Source of the DNA: Pseudomonadota bacterium
Lineage (GTDB): Bacteria; Pseudomonadota; Gammaproteobacteria; Enterobacterales; Enterobacteriaceae
Direction: 5' to 3'
NCBI GenBank assembly: GCA_023425455.1
Contig: JAFACP010000383.1
Coordinates: 1-14,173 of the forward strand
DNA length: 14,173 bases
Positions 1-6,496 of this stretch are shown here, piece after piece. Within the stretch, counting starts at the first letter, position 1, and each line of letters begins with the position of its first letter. Below the pieces are notes generated by a model, which was not told where the DNA came from, did no database searches, and saw nothing but the letters and a program-made list of their open reading frames with translations. The position numbers and the translations under genes are program-made.

Positions 1-927
1 CGCGCTGAACAGGCGTCACTGCAGGCCGATAAACGTATCACCAATACCGAAGGCGGCAGCTTTAATAGCCACTACGGCATCAAGGTGTTCGGCAACAGCC
101 ACGGCATGCTGCAGGGCTACTGCTCAACCCGCCACTCGCTCTCCAGCTGCGTGATCGCCGAAGAGAATGGCGATATGGAGCGGGATTACGCCTACACCAT
201 CGGCCGCGCGCTGGGTGATTTACAGTCGCCGGAGTGGGTTGGCGCAGAATGCGCGCAGCGTACGCTCTCACGCCTGTCACCGCGTAAGCTCTCCACCATG
301 AAAGCGCCGGTGATTTTTGCCAATGAAGTGGCCACCGGGCTGTTTGGTCATCTGGTCGGCGCGATTGCCGGCGGCTCGGTTTACCGTAAATCCACCTTCC
401 TGCTCGACGCGCTGGGCACGCAGATCCTGCCGGACTGGCTGACCATTGAGGAGCACCCGCATCTGCTGAAGGGGCTGGCCTCAACGCCGTTCGATAGCGA
501 AGGTGTGCGTACCGAACGTCGTGATATCGTGAAAGACGGCATTCTGATCCAGTGGCTGCTGACCAACTACTCTGCGCGCAAGCTGGGGCTGAAAAGCACC
601 GGCCATGCAGGCGGTATTCACAACTGGCGGATCGCCGGACAGGGACTGAGCTTTGAGCAGATGCTGAAACAGATGGGCACCGGGCTGGTGGTCACCGAGC
701 TGATGGGGCAGGGCGTCAGCGGTATCACCGGCGACTATTCTCGCGGTGCGGCGGGCTTCTGGGTAGAAAACGGTGAAATTCAGTATCCGGTGAGCGAAAT
801 CACCATCGCCGGTAACCTGAAAGAGATGTGGCGCAATATTGTTACGGTCGGTAACGATATTGAAACACGCAGCAATATACAGTGTGGTTCAGTCCTCCTG
901 CCGGAGATGAAAATCGCCGGCCAGTAA
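1..927 (+). CDS. pmbA: PmbA/TldE metalloprotease subunit, 3' part (5' end outside window)
   Basis: This reading frame is open from base 1 and ends at TAA 925-927. It gives 308 residues, against about 450 for the full E. coli protein, so roughly the first 140 are missing. The sequence follows E. coli PmbA almost residue for residue, for example [31 protein letters not shown] and the C-terminal end LPEMKIAGQ. An ATG at position 85 is internal and not the start. Family knowledge: PmbA (TldE) pairs with TldD in a cytoplasmic heteromeric protease that trims the microcin B17 leader and degrades antitoxins such as CcdA. The zinc site is on TldD, so PmbA is the non-catalytic partner. It is followed by a strong terminator at 940-975 and is not part of the downstream sugar-acid operon. 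Confidence 0.96.
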   Translation, partial: RAEQASLQADKRITNTEGGSFNSHYGIKVFGNSHGMLQGYCSTRHSLSSCVIAEENGDMERDYAYTIGRALGDLQSPEWVGAECAQRTLSRLSPRKLSTMKAPVIFANEVATGLFGHLVGAIAGGSVYRKSTFLLDALGTQILPDWLTIEEHPHLLKGLASTPFDSEGVRTERRDIVKDGILIQWLLTNYSARKLGLKSTGHAGGIHNWRIAGQGLSFEQMLKQMGTGLVVTELMGQGVSGITGDYSRGAAGFWVENGEIQYPVSEITIAGNLKEMWRNIVTVGNDIETRSNIQCGSVLLPEMKIAGQ

Positions 928-939
928 TTCCCGTCATAC

Positions 940-975
940 TTCAGGTTGCCGGTATACCTGCAGCCTGAATTTTTT
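940..975 (+). terminator. Intrinsic terminator of pmbA
   Basis: Ten-base-pair stem: TTCAGGTTGC at 940-949 pairs with GCAGCCTGAA at 960-969 with one G-T wobble and a 10-nt loop. A run of six T (970-975) follows directly. It lies 13 nt after the pmbA stop codon and is a textbook Rho-independent terminator. Confidence 0.88.
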
Positions 976-1018
976 CGGGTATTCAACTTGTTGTTAATAA
1001 TAAAAAAGGAAGTGAGCA

Positions 1019-1405
1019 ATGCGTAAACACCTGTTAGCGATCGTCGCAGCGTCAACGCTGGTTCTTGGTTCTGCTGCGTTTGCTGCCGATCTTGAAGACA
1101 ACATGGACACCCTCAGTGAAAACCTGAAGGTGGTGCAGAAAACGGACAATGCGACGGAGATGAAAGACGCGTTGACCAAAATGCGCGAAGCGGCGCTGGA
1201 TGCGCAAAAAGCGACCCCGCCGAAGCTGGAAAGCAAAGCTGCGGACAGCGCGGAGATGAAAGATTATCGCCACGGTTTGGACCTGCTGGTTGGCCAGATT
1301 GACGGCGCGCTGAAACTCGCTAACGAAGGCAAAGTGAAGGAAGCCCAGGCGGCGGCTGAGCAGTTTGTCACCACGCGTAATACCTATCACAAAAAGTACC
1401 GTTAA
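1019..1405 (+). CDS. cybC: Soluble cytochrome b562, periplasmic
   Basis: A 128-residue precursor of a small four-helix-bundle haem protein of the periplasm. Residues 1-22 form a Sec signal peptide (basic MRKH, hydrophobic core, SAAFA cleavage site), leaving a 106-residue mature chain beginning ADLEDNM. The two axial haem ligands of E. coli cytochrome b562 are present: mature Met7 (precursor 29) and mature His102 (precursor 124, in NTYHKKYR). The start ATG has an AAGGAAGTGA ribosome-binding region just upstream. The haem is non-covalently bound; no CXXCH motif is seen. The physiological electron partner is not well established for this family. The gene sits between the pmbA terminator and the regulatory region of the next operon, the same position as in E. 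coli, and appears to be its own transcription unit. Confidence 0.96.
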   Translation: MRKHLLAIVAASTLVLGSAAFAADLEDNMDTLSENLKVVQKTDNATEMKDALTKMREAALDAQKATPPKLESKAADSAEMKDYRHGLDLLVGQIDGALKLANEGKVKEAQAAAEQFVTTRNTYHKKYR

Positions 1406-1430
1406 TTTGACGGGACAGCCGCTTTGATGT

Positions 1431-1449
1431 GGAGGCGCACAGCGCCTCC
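1431..1449 (+). terminator. Hairpin after cybC, possible terminator
   Basis: Perfect 8-bp stem GGAGGCGC / GCGCCTCC with a 3-nt loop, 26 nt after the cybC stop. No T-run follows, so it may be a transcript-end stabiliser or a Rho-dependent end rather than a true intrinsic terminator. Confidence 0.5.
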
Positions 1450-1507
1450 CTGCGCCGGTTCTGCTCACTCTGCGCCATTCCCCACCCCGTTCGCCCATAA
1501 GAAAACC

Positions 1508-1516
1508 TTATCCACA
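1508..1516 (+). promoter_or_regulatory. DnaA box (TTATCCACA)
   Basis: Exact match to the strict 9-mer DnaA box. It lies between cybC and the PRD gene, about 235 bp before the operon start codon. Two further exact copies are present upstream of nrdD. Function at this site is inferred only from sequence. Confidence 0.45.
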
Positions 1517-1582
1517 TCACATTTCTGTCCGCCCGTTTGCCATCTTTTCCGCTTCGCTTACCCCTTAATTTCCGCGTAATAG

Positions 1583-1598
1583 CGTGATTCCCATCACG
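1583..1598. promoter_or_regulatory. CRP-like site upstream of the operon
   Basis: CGTGA-N6-TCACG is a symmetric match to the CRP core TGTGA-N6-TCACA, with one mismatch in each half. The centre (1590.5) is about 160 bp upstream of the first start codon. Catabolite activation of a sugar-acid operon would be expected, so a CRP role is plausible. Confidence 0.6.
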
Positions 1599-1633
1599 TA
1601 AAGTGGCCGTTTTGTCTCGATTTAGCCCGTTTA

Positions 1634-1649
1634 TGTGGCACAGATCACT
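1634..1649. promoter_or_regulatory. Possible second, weaker CRP-like site
   Basis: TGTGG-N6-TCACT matches the CRP core with one mismatch in each half. Its centre lies 51 bp from that of the upstream CRP-like site, close to five helical turns, so both would face the same side of the DNA. It partly overlaps a sequence that resembles, but does not fit, a sigma-54 element. Confidence 0.35.
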
Positions 1650-1662
1650 GCTGCTGCTCCCC

Positions 1663-1682
1663 TTTCCACTTCGAAGTGGAAA
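1663..1682. promoter_or_regulatory. Perfect 20-bp palindrome, candidate operator
   Basis: TTTCCACTTCGAAGTGGAAA is identical to its own reverse complement over all 20 bases. It lies 69 bp before the GTG start of the PRD gene. With no T-run and no loop space it is better read as a dimeric protein's DNA site than as a terminator. The regulator gene at the operon's 3' end (8450-10360) encodes an N-terminal helix-turn-helix and is the obvious candidate binder. No second copy was seen in the window. Confidence 0.55.
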
Positions 1683-1750
1683 ACAACTCGCTACAAACCC
1701 GCTCCCGCCAACGTTAGTTTTATTCCAGAGCCATTAACGGGGTAAGACGA

Positions 1751-2089
1751 GTGAGTAACGGAGCGGTAATGAACGACGTTGGGGATCAGGCGGTGCAAAC
1801 AGAACAGCTCGCCAACACCATGCTGCAGCAGGTTTATGCCCTGCTGGCCCGGCACAACATCATCCCCAATGCAGTACAGGAACAGATGCTGACCTCACAC
1901 GTCCGCGCGATGGCACACCGGTCTGTGACCGGCGAGCCGCTGCCGGAGGTAGAAGCGGAGCTGTTCGACGAGATTTCACCCGATTCAATGCGACTTGCCC
2001 GCGAAGTGGTGGCGCAGTTCGGCAACCTTCCTGATGAAGAAGCCTGGCTGCTGTCCGTGCACTTCGAAGTCGCGAAAGACAACCTTTAA
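1751..2089 (+). CDS. Stand-alone PRD-domain protein, first gene of the operon
   Basis: A 112-residue cytoplasmic protein made of a single PTS regulation domain. The conserved PRD histidines are visible: His50 in LTSHVRAMAHR and His104 in EEAWLLSVHFEVAK, with His56 nearby. PRDs are normally phosphorylated by HPr or EIIB on such histidines and control a fused RNA- or DNA-binding module, but no such module is present here. It belongs to the PRD family first defined from Enterococcus EF_0829-type clusters. GTG 1751 has GGGGTAAG upstream (1739-1746). An in-frame ATG at 1769 with GGAG at 1760-1763 is an equally possible start, giving 106 residues. The next gene's AAGGAG overlaps this gene's stop codon, implying tight coupling. 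The role is unknown: it could modulate the distant PRD regulator or act as a phosphorylation sensor for the membrane module. Confidence 0.85.
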   Translation: MSNGAVMNDVGDQAVQTEQLANTMLQQVYALLARHNIIPNAVQEQMLTSHVRAMAHRSVTGEPLPEVEAELFDEISPDSMRLAREVVAQFGNLPDEEAWLLSVHFEVAKDNL

Positions 2090-2099
2090 GGAGCAACAC

Positions 2100-2462
2100 A
2101 TGGAACAGATTACAGTCGTGATTGGCGACCGCCTGGGCAAAGGCCAGAAAGTGGCGGCTGGGGTGGAAAAAGCAGGCGGACGCGCGATTGTCGTGCCTGG
2201 CGTGGCGGCAGATATGAAGCTTGGCGACGTGATGAAAGCGGAAAACGCCACCTTCGGCATCTCCTTCTGTGGCAGCGGCGGCGCAGGGGCCATCACCGCG
2301 CAAACGAAATATGGCTACAAAGCGAAATACGGCATGCGTTCAGTCGATGAAGGGGTAACCGCCATCAACGAAGGCTGCAACGTACTGGGCTTTGGCTTTA
2401 TGGATAAAGAAGAGCTGGGTGAGCGTCTGGTTCAGGCGTGGCAGAAAAAGCACGGCGCATAA
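2100..2462 (+). CDS. SFCGS-family glycine-rich protein, RpiB/LacAB-like
   Basis: A 120-residue cytoplasmic protein whose signature SFCGSGGAGAITAQ spans residues 55-68. The ATG at 2100 is chosen because AAGGAG lies 7 nt upstream (2088-2093); a longer frame starting at 1995 would overlap the PRD gene. The family is named for its motif and has no established function that I know of. The region from Cys57 to NVLGFG (residues 94-99) lines up without gaps with the catalytic half of ribose-5-phosphate isomerase B as I recall it: CGSG with CGTG, GYKA with GIRA, NVLGFG with NVLAFG, and then EL...VQAW with EL...VDAW after one gap. Cys57 would be the RpiB catalytic cysteine. The RpiB ring-opening histidine position appears to be Asn here, and the chain is about 30 residues shorter. 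It may be a sugar-phosphate-binding or modified isomerase subunit. Confidence 0.85.
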   Translation: MEQITVVIGDRLGKGQKVAAGVEKAGGRAIVVPGVAADMKLGDVMKAENATFGISFCGSGGAGAITAQTKYGYKAKYGMRSVDEGVTAINEGCNVLGFGFMDKEELGERLVQAWQKKHGA

Positions 2463-2464
2463 GT

Positions 2465-2764
2465 ATGAAAGAACAGTTCACAACCACGGTAAGAGTGAAA
2501 GGCAAAGGCGAGGACAAGGCCCGCGCCTTTGCTGACGCGCTCAACCATGTTCAGGCTGCGGTGATGAAAGCCTCACCGCATATCTTACTGCGTATTGAGC
2601 CACAGGATGTGCAGGTTGTTCAGGCGCAAGAAGCGGTGCGTAAAGAAGCCTTTCTGGGGTTCTTTTTGCGCCGGGAAAGACGCACGTACAGCGTGGAGCT
2701 GGATGTGACTGTCAACGTGACCGCCATCAATCTCGATCGGGTGGATTTTGTCACGCAACGCTGA
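2465..2764 (+). CDS. DUF4312-family small protein
   Basis: A 99-residue soluble protein with no signal peptide or membrane segment. It begins two bases after the SFCGS stop, so translation is probably coupled. ATG 2465 is preferred over an in-frame GTG at 2438, which would overlap the previous gene by 25 bases. Visible structure: an N-terminal strand (TTTVRVKG), a helix containing DKARAFADALNHVQ (about residues 16-33), then a strand-rich C-terminal half with an aromatic-basic patch FLGFFLRRERR (63-73) and alternating hydrophobics to about residue 90. This looks like a small alpha/beta sandwich. DUF4312 is found beside SFCGS and DUF4310/DUF4311 in both Gram-positive and Gram-negative species, suggesting a fixed subunit. 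The basic-aromatic patch could contact the membrane proteins, but that is inference. Function unknown. Confidence 0.82.
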   Translation: MKEQFTTTVRVKGKGEDKARAFADALNHVQAAVMKASPHILLRIEPQDVQVVQAQEAVRKEAFLGFFLRRERRTYSVELDVTVNVTAINLDRVDFVTQR

Positions 2765-2786
2765 TTATTCATAAAAGGGCAGACTG

Positions 2787-3563
2787 ATGTTCTTAATTAT
2801 ATTAATAAAATCGCTCATCATTGGCGGCCTGGTTGGCGTCGGTGTGGGAGCCGGGGCTGCACGCATGTTTCATGCGCCTACTACACAGGGTATGGGCGCG
2901 TTTCGTACGTTGGGGGAGCTGAACTCCTGTGAAGGGGATCCGGCGTCTCACTTCTCCTTTGGGTTAGGCTTCTTCTTTAACGCCTGGGCCTCTTCGGTGG
3001 CGGCGGGCGCGTTCACTCAGGACGTAGACCACCGCATCATCCCCAACTGGGGTGCGGCCGCGCTGATGATCAAAAACCGTAACGTCGCCGAGACGCTGCA
3101 CGATCCTAAGCGTATGGCGATTGCCTGCGGCATCATCGGCATGATTGTCGTTACCTTCCTTAACCTTACCGCCTCCTCGGTGCCAGCGGCGCTGCAGGTG
3201 ACCGCCGTGAAGGTGCTGGTGCCAGCGGCTAACCTGCTGGTCAACACCGTGATGCCGGTGATCTTCTGGCTGGCGGCAATTGATGCGGGCAAAAAATCCG
3301 GCTTCTGGGCAACCGTCTTCGGCGGCGCAGCGCAGCTGATCATGGGCAACGCCGTACCGGGTCTGGTGCTGGGGATCCTGATCGGTAAAGGCGTTGAGGA
3401 GAGCGGCTGGAACCATGTGACCAAAGTGATGATGGCGGCAATTGTGGCGCTGTTTGTCCTGAGCGGCTTCTTCCGCGGCTTCGACATGAAGATGATCGAA
3501 TCCTTCCATCTGACCGTGCCGAACTGGCTCGATCTGATCCACAACTCGCTCAGCGGCAAATAA
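2787..3563 (+). CDS. DUF4311-family integral membrane protein
   Basis: A 258-residue polytopic inner-membrane protein. Hydrophobic segments are visible at about residues 2-24, 55-77, 110-135, 141-165, 173-200 and 211-230. The N-terminal segment is not followed by a signal-peptidase site. Between the first two segments lies a polar stretch (FHAPTTQGMGAF, LGELNSCEGDPASH) that could form a substrate site or re-entrant loop. AAAAGGG at 2773-2779 serves ATG 2787. The family was known to me only as an uncharacterised protein found in the same small gene cluster in Enterococcus and Aeromonas. Its position, and that of the following membrane gene, correspond to those of the EIIC and EIID genes in the Salmonella dga operon, so a transport role is the natural guess. 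No PTS domain is recognised in it. Confidence 0.83.
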   Translation: MFLIILIKSLIIGGLVGVGVGAGAARMFHAPTTQGMGAFRTLGELNSCEGDPASHFSFGLGFFFNAWASSVAAGAFTQDVDHRIIPNWGAAALMIKNRNVAETLHDPKRMAIACGIIGMIVVTFLNLTASSVPAALQVTAVKVLVPAANLLVNTVMPVIFWLAAIDAGKKSGFWATVFGGAAQLIMGNAVPGLVLGILIGKGVEESGWNHVTKVMMAAIVALFVLSGFFRGFDMKMIESFHLTVPNWLDLIHNSLSGK

Positions 3564-3576
3564 CAGGAGCCTCGAA

Positions 3577-4218
3577 ATGGAACAGAATAAAGGTTTTTGG
3601 TATGCCGACTGGTCGTTCCCGATCTTCGTTGGCCTGCTCTCATCCGGTGTCTTTGCCGGGACGCACATGTACTACCTGTACGGTATCGGCGCGTTTAACG
3701 AAGTGGCCTTCGTGGCGATGCTGAAAGCCGGGATGGATACCGGCGTGTATGGCGCAGTGGCGGCGTTTGGCGCCAGCTTCCTGTTCGCCCGCATCATCGA
3801 AGGCTCACTGGTGGGGATCCTCGATATCGGCGGCGCGATCCAGACCGGCATAGGGCTGGGTGTGCCGGCGCTGCTGCTCGGCGCAGGCATCATGTTCCCG
3901 GTGACCAACTTTATTGCCTCGCTGATCACCGGCCTGGTGCTGGGTCTGGCAATTGGGTACATCATTATCCTGGCGCGTAAGTTCACCATCAATCAGAGCA
4001 ACTCCACCTACGGTGCGGACGTGATGATGGGCGCAGGTAACGCCTCCGGCCGCTTCCTCGGTCCGTTGATTATCCTGAGCGCCATGACCGCCTCGATTCC
4101 AATCGGTATCGGTTCCCTGGCAGGCGCGCTGTTGTTCTATCTCTGGCAGAAGCCGATCACCGGCGGCGCTATTCTCGGCGCAATGATTTTAGGCTGGCTG
4201 TTCCCGGTCGCCCTTTAA
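3577..4218 (+). CDS. DUF4310-family integral membrane protein
   Basis: A 213-residue polytopic inner-membrane protein with hydrophobic segments at about residues 14-34, 55-72, 92-112, 113-133, 161-189 and 193-212. Glycines are frequent in the helices (GIGLGVPALLLGAG, GLVLGLAIG). A loop at about 135-160 is polar and carries NQSNSTYG and GAGNASGR. CAGGAG at 3563-3568 lies 8 nt before ATG 3577, and the gap from DUF4311 is 13 bp. It always seems to occur with DUF4311, SFCGS and DUF4312, so the two membrane proteins probably form a pair. A stretch containing YGIGAF near residues 35-40 resembles TQGMGAF of DUF4311, hinting at distant common origin. No characterised homologue is known to me. A transporter or membrane sensor is inferred from topology and context. 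Confidence 0.83.
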   Translation: MEQNKGFWYADWSFPIFVGLLSSGVFAGTHMYYLYGIGAFNEVAFVAMLKAGMDTGVYGAVAAFGASFLFARIIEGSLVGILDIGGAIQTGIGLGVPALLLGAGIMFPVTNFIASLITGLVLGLAIGYIIILARKFTINQSNSTYGADVMMGAGNASGRFLGPLIILSAMTASIPIGIGSLAGALLFYLWQKPITGGAILGAMILGWLFPVAL

Positions 4219-4223
4219 CACCT

Positions 4224-4243
4224 GCGGGCGCTCAGGCGCCCGC
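4224..4243 (+). repeat. Intercistronic hairpin between membrane module and enzyme genes
   Basis: Perfect 8-bp stem GCGGGCGC / GCGCCCGC with a TCAG loop, six bases after the DUF4310 stop. No T-run follows; the next ribosome-binding site (CAGGAG, 4249-4254) comes right after. It may protect the upstream mRNA or set the ratio of membrane proteins to enzymes. Confidence 0.6.
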
Positions 4244-4260
4244 CTCTTCAGGAGAACCCC

Positions 4261-5394
4261 ATGTTTGATTTACTCCTGCGCCGTGCGCGCCTAACCGACG
4301 ATACCCTGACCGATATCGCCATTCAGGACGGGAAAATCGCGGCGCTGGGCGAGATTGACGCACCCGCTCGCCAGACGGTAGAGCTGAAAGGCGAAGTGTT
4401 CGTCAGCGCAGGCTGGATTGACTCCCACGTTCACTGCTACCCGAACTCCCCGATTTATCACGATCAACCGGACAGCGTGGGCATTGCCACCGGCGTCACC
4501 TCGGTGGTGGACGCGGGCAGCACCGGCGCTGACGATGTGGATGATTTCTACGCCATCACCCGTCAGGCCACGACAGAGGTTTACGCGCTGCTTAATATCT
4601 CCCGCGTCGGGCTGATTGCCCAGAACGAACTGGCGAACATGGCCAACATCGACGCCAGCGCGGTACAGCAGGCGGCAAAACGCCACCCGGATTTTATCGT
4701 TGGCCTGAAAGCGCGTATGAGCAGCAGCGTGGTCGGCGAGAATGGCATTACGCCGCTTGAGCGCGCGAAAGCCATCCAGAAAGAGAACGGCGATCTGCCG
4801 CTGATGGTCCACATTGGCAACAACCCGCCGAACCTCGATGAAATCGCTGAACTGCTGAGCAGCGGCGACATCATCACCCACTGCTATAACGGCAAACCCA
4901 ACCGCATACTGACGCCATCGGGCGAGCTGCGCGCGTCCATTACGTCCGCCCTGAAGCGCGGCGTGCGTCTCGACGTCGGCCACGGCACGGCGAGCTTTAG
5001 CTTCGCGGTGGCGAAGCGCGCCATCGCGATGGGCATTTTGCCGCACACCATCAGCTCTGATATTTACTGCCGCAACCGCATCAACGGCCCGGTGGGCAGT
5101 CTGGCCAGCGTGATGTCGAAATTCCTCGCCATCGGCATGTCTCTACCGCAGGTGATTGAGTGCGTGACCGCTAACGCCGCCGACGGCCTGCGTCTGGCGC
5201 GCAAGGGGCGCATCCAGCCGGGGCTTGATGCCGACCTGACGCTTTTCACCCTCAAACGCCAGCCAACCGTGCTGGTGGATGCCGAAAACGACAGCCTGCA
5301 GGCTGAACACATTCTGGTGCCGCTTGCCGCGATCCGCGCGGGCAAGGGCTACATGACCGAACAAGGGAGCACGGAACATGCCTTCAATTTTTGA
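4261..5394 (+). CDS. Amidohydrolase/deacetylase-family metal hydrolase
   Basis: A 377-residue cytoplasmic enzyme of the amidohydrolase superfamily, the COG3964/EF_0837 branch once misnamed dihydroorotase or adenine deaminase. The full metal site is visible: HVH at residues 56 and 58 (GWIDSHVHCY), the bridging lysine Lys150 (VGLKARMSS), His184 (MVHIGNNPP), His207 (ITHCYNG) and Asp267 (SSDIY). GHG at 240-242 is also typical. Some relatives have been reported to act as deacetylases, so removal of an acyl group from nitrogen or oxygen is the likely chemistry. Its place before a D-glucosaminate-type ammonia-lyase suggests freeing of an amino group. CAGGAG at 4249-4254 precedes ATG 4261. It overlaps the next gene by 17 bp. 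The exact substrate cannot be read from the sequence. Confidence 0.9.
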   Translation: MFDLLLRRARLTDDTLTDIAIQDGKIAALGEIDAPARQTVELKGEVFVSAGWIDSHVHCYPNSPIYHDQPDSVGIATGVTSVVDAGSTGADDVDDFYAITRQATTEVYALLNISRVGLIAQNELANMANIDASAVQQAAKRHPDFIVGLKARMSSSVVGENGITPLERAKAIQKENGDLPLMVHIGNNPPNLDEIAELLSSGDIITHCYNGKPNRILTPSGELRASITSALKRGVRLDVGHGTASFSFAVAKRAIAMGILPHTISSDIYCRNRINGPVGSLASVMSKFLAIGMSLPQVIECVTANAADGLRLARKGRIQPGLDADLTLFTLKRQPTVLVDAENDSLQAEHILVPLAAIRAGKGYMTEQGSTEHAFNF

Positions 5395-6496
5395 GAAGTA
5401 CGGCTTAAAACAAGTCATTAATACCTCCGGCCGCATGACGGCGCTGGGGGTGTCCACGCCGCGCCCGGAAGTGGTGCAGGCGGCGATGGCGGGAATGAAC
5501 CAGTATTTTGAGATGAAAGATCTGGTGAATAAAACCGGGGAATACATTGCCAGACTGCTGGATGTGGAAGGGGCGACCGTGGTCTCCTGCGCCTCCGCAG
5601 GCATTGCCCAGTCGGTGGCGGCGGTGCTGGTGAAAGACAGCGACTGGCTGCTGGAAAACCTGCACGTGACGGCGATTGAGAACAACGAAATCGTCCTGCC
5701 AAAAGGGCACAACGTGAACTTTGGCGCGCCGGTCGGCACCATGGTGGCGCTGGGCGGCGGCAAGCTGGTGGAGGCCGGTTACGCCAACGAATGCTCCGCC
5801 GATCAGCTGGCGGCGGCGATCACCCCGCGTACCGCGGCGATCCTCTACATCAAGTCGCACCACTGCGTGCAGAAGAGCATGCTCAGCGTTGAGCAGGCGG
5901 TGGTAGTGGCGCGGAAACATGACCTGCCGCTGATTGTTGATGCGGCGGCGGAAGAGGATCTGCAGGTCTACTACCGCGCCGGCGCGGATCTGGTGATCTA
6001 CAGCGGCGCGAAAGCCATTGAAGGGCCAACCAGCGGGCTGGTGATCGGCAAAACCCGCTACGTTGAGTGGGTGAAGCGCCAGACGGCGGGGATCGGCCGG
6101 GCGATGAAAGTGGGCAAAGAGGGCATTCTCGGCCTGACCTGCGCCATCGAACACTACCTGACGGCGACCAAAGAGAGCGGGGCGGAGATGGTGGCGAAGA
6201 TGACCCCGTTTATTGACGCCCTGAACACCCTCAACGGCGTGGCGGCTCGCGTGGTCTGGGACAGCGCCGGGCGCGACATTGCCCGCACCGAAATCACGTT
6301 TGACGAAGCCACCACCGGAGTGGCGACCGGCGAGCTGGTGAATCTGCTGAAACAGGGCGAATACGCCATTTACTTCCGTGGCTACAAGGCCAATGAAGGG
6401 ATTATCGAAGCGGATGTACGCAGCGTGAGCGCCGATCAGCTCAACATTGTCTACCGCCGCATTAGCGAAGTATTAGGACAGGAGAAAAACGCATGA
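5378..6496 (+). CDS. dgaE: DgaE-family PLP-dependent ammonia-lyase
   Basis: A 372-residue cytoplasmic fold-type I PLP enzyme of the SelA-like group. The probable PLP lysine is Lys212 in YSGAKAIEGPTSG, and Asp188 in LPLIVDAAAEE should hold the pyridine nitrogen. NTSGRMTALG (15-24) and CASAG (71-75) are further family blocks. Characterised relative: Salmonella DgaE, which converts D-glucosaminate 6-phosphate to 2-keto-3-deoxygluconate 6-phosphate and ammonia. ATG 5378 has GGGAG about ten bases upstream and lies inside the end of the amidohydrolase gene. The stop overlaps the dgaF start (ATGA, 6493-6496), so the three enzymes are probably made together. Oddity: unlike the Salmonella operon there is no visible EII complex or kinase to supply the 6-phosphate substrate, so this enzyme may differ in substrate. 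The symbol is by family. Confidence 0.88.
   Translation: MPSIFEKYGLKQVINTSGRMTALGVSTPRPEVVQAAMAGMNQYFEMKDLVNKTGEYIARLLDVEGATVVSCASAGIAQSVAAVLVKDSDWLLENLHVTAIENNEIVLPKGHNVNFGAPVGTMVALGGGKLVEAGYANECSADQLAAAITPRTAAILYIKSHHCVQKSMLSVEQAVVVARKHDLPLIVDAAAEEDLQVYYRAGADLVIYSGAKAIEGPTSGLVIGKTRYVEWVKRQTAGIGRAMKVGKEGILGLTCAIEHYLTATKESGAEMVAKMTPFIDALNTLNGVAARVVWDSAGRDIARTEITFDEATTGVATGELVNLLKQGEYAIYFRGYKANEGIIEADVRSVSADQLNIVYRRISEVLGQEKNA

Larger units (their letters stand above)
1406..1750 (+). promoter_or_regulatory. 345-bp regulatory gap upstream of the sugar-acid operon
   Basis: No convincing gene was found here. The gap holds, in order: a GC-rich hairpin (1431-1449), a perfect DnaA box (1508-1516), a good CRP-like site (1583-1598), a weaker CRP-like site (1634-1649) and a perfect 20-bp palindrome (1663-1682). 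A sigma-54 -24/-12 element was looked for because Salmonella dga is RpoN-dependent. The nearest candidate has the wrong GG-to-GC spacing. A sigma-70 -10/-35 pair could not be assigned with confidence, which fits an activator-dependent promoter. Confidence 0.6.

Noticed and set aside
80..484. Minus-strand frames opposite pmbA
   Set aside because: Antisense shadows of a conserved gene, with arginine-, proline- and serine-rich nonsense composition.
1635..1652. Possible sigma-54 -24/-12 promoter beginning TGGCAC upstream of the operon
   Set aside because: The GG-to-GC interval is 11 bases instead of the required 10 and the -12 part reads CTGC, not TTGC. The match to a weak CRP site is as good.
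1995..2099. N-terminal extension of the SFCGS protein from an upstream in-frame ATG
   Set aside because: It overlaps the PRD gene, is rich in unlikely residues, and the ATG at 2100 has an excellent AAGGAG at proper distance.
2438..2464. GTG start nine codons upstream for DUF4312
   Set aside because: It would overlap the SFCGS gene, and the ATG two bases after the SFCGS stop is a typical coupled start.
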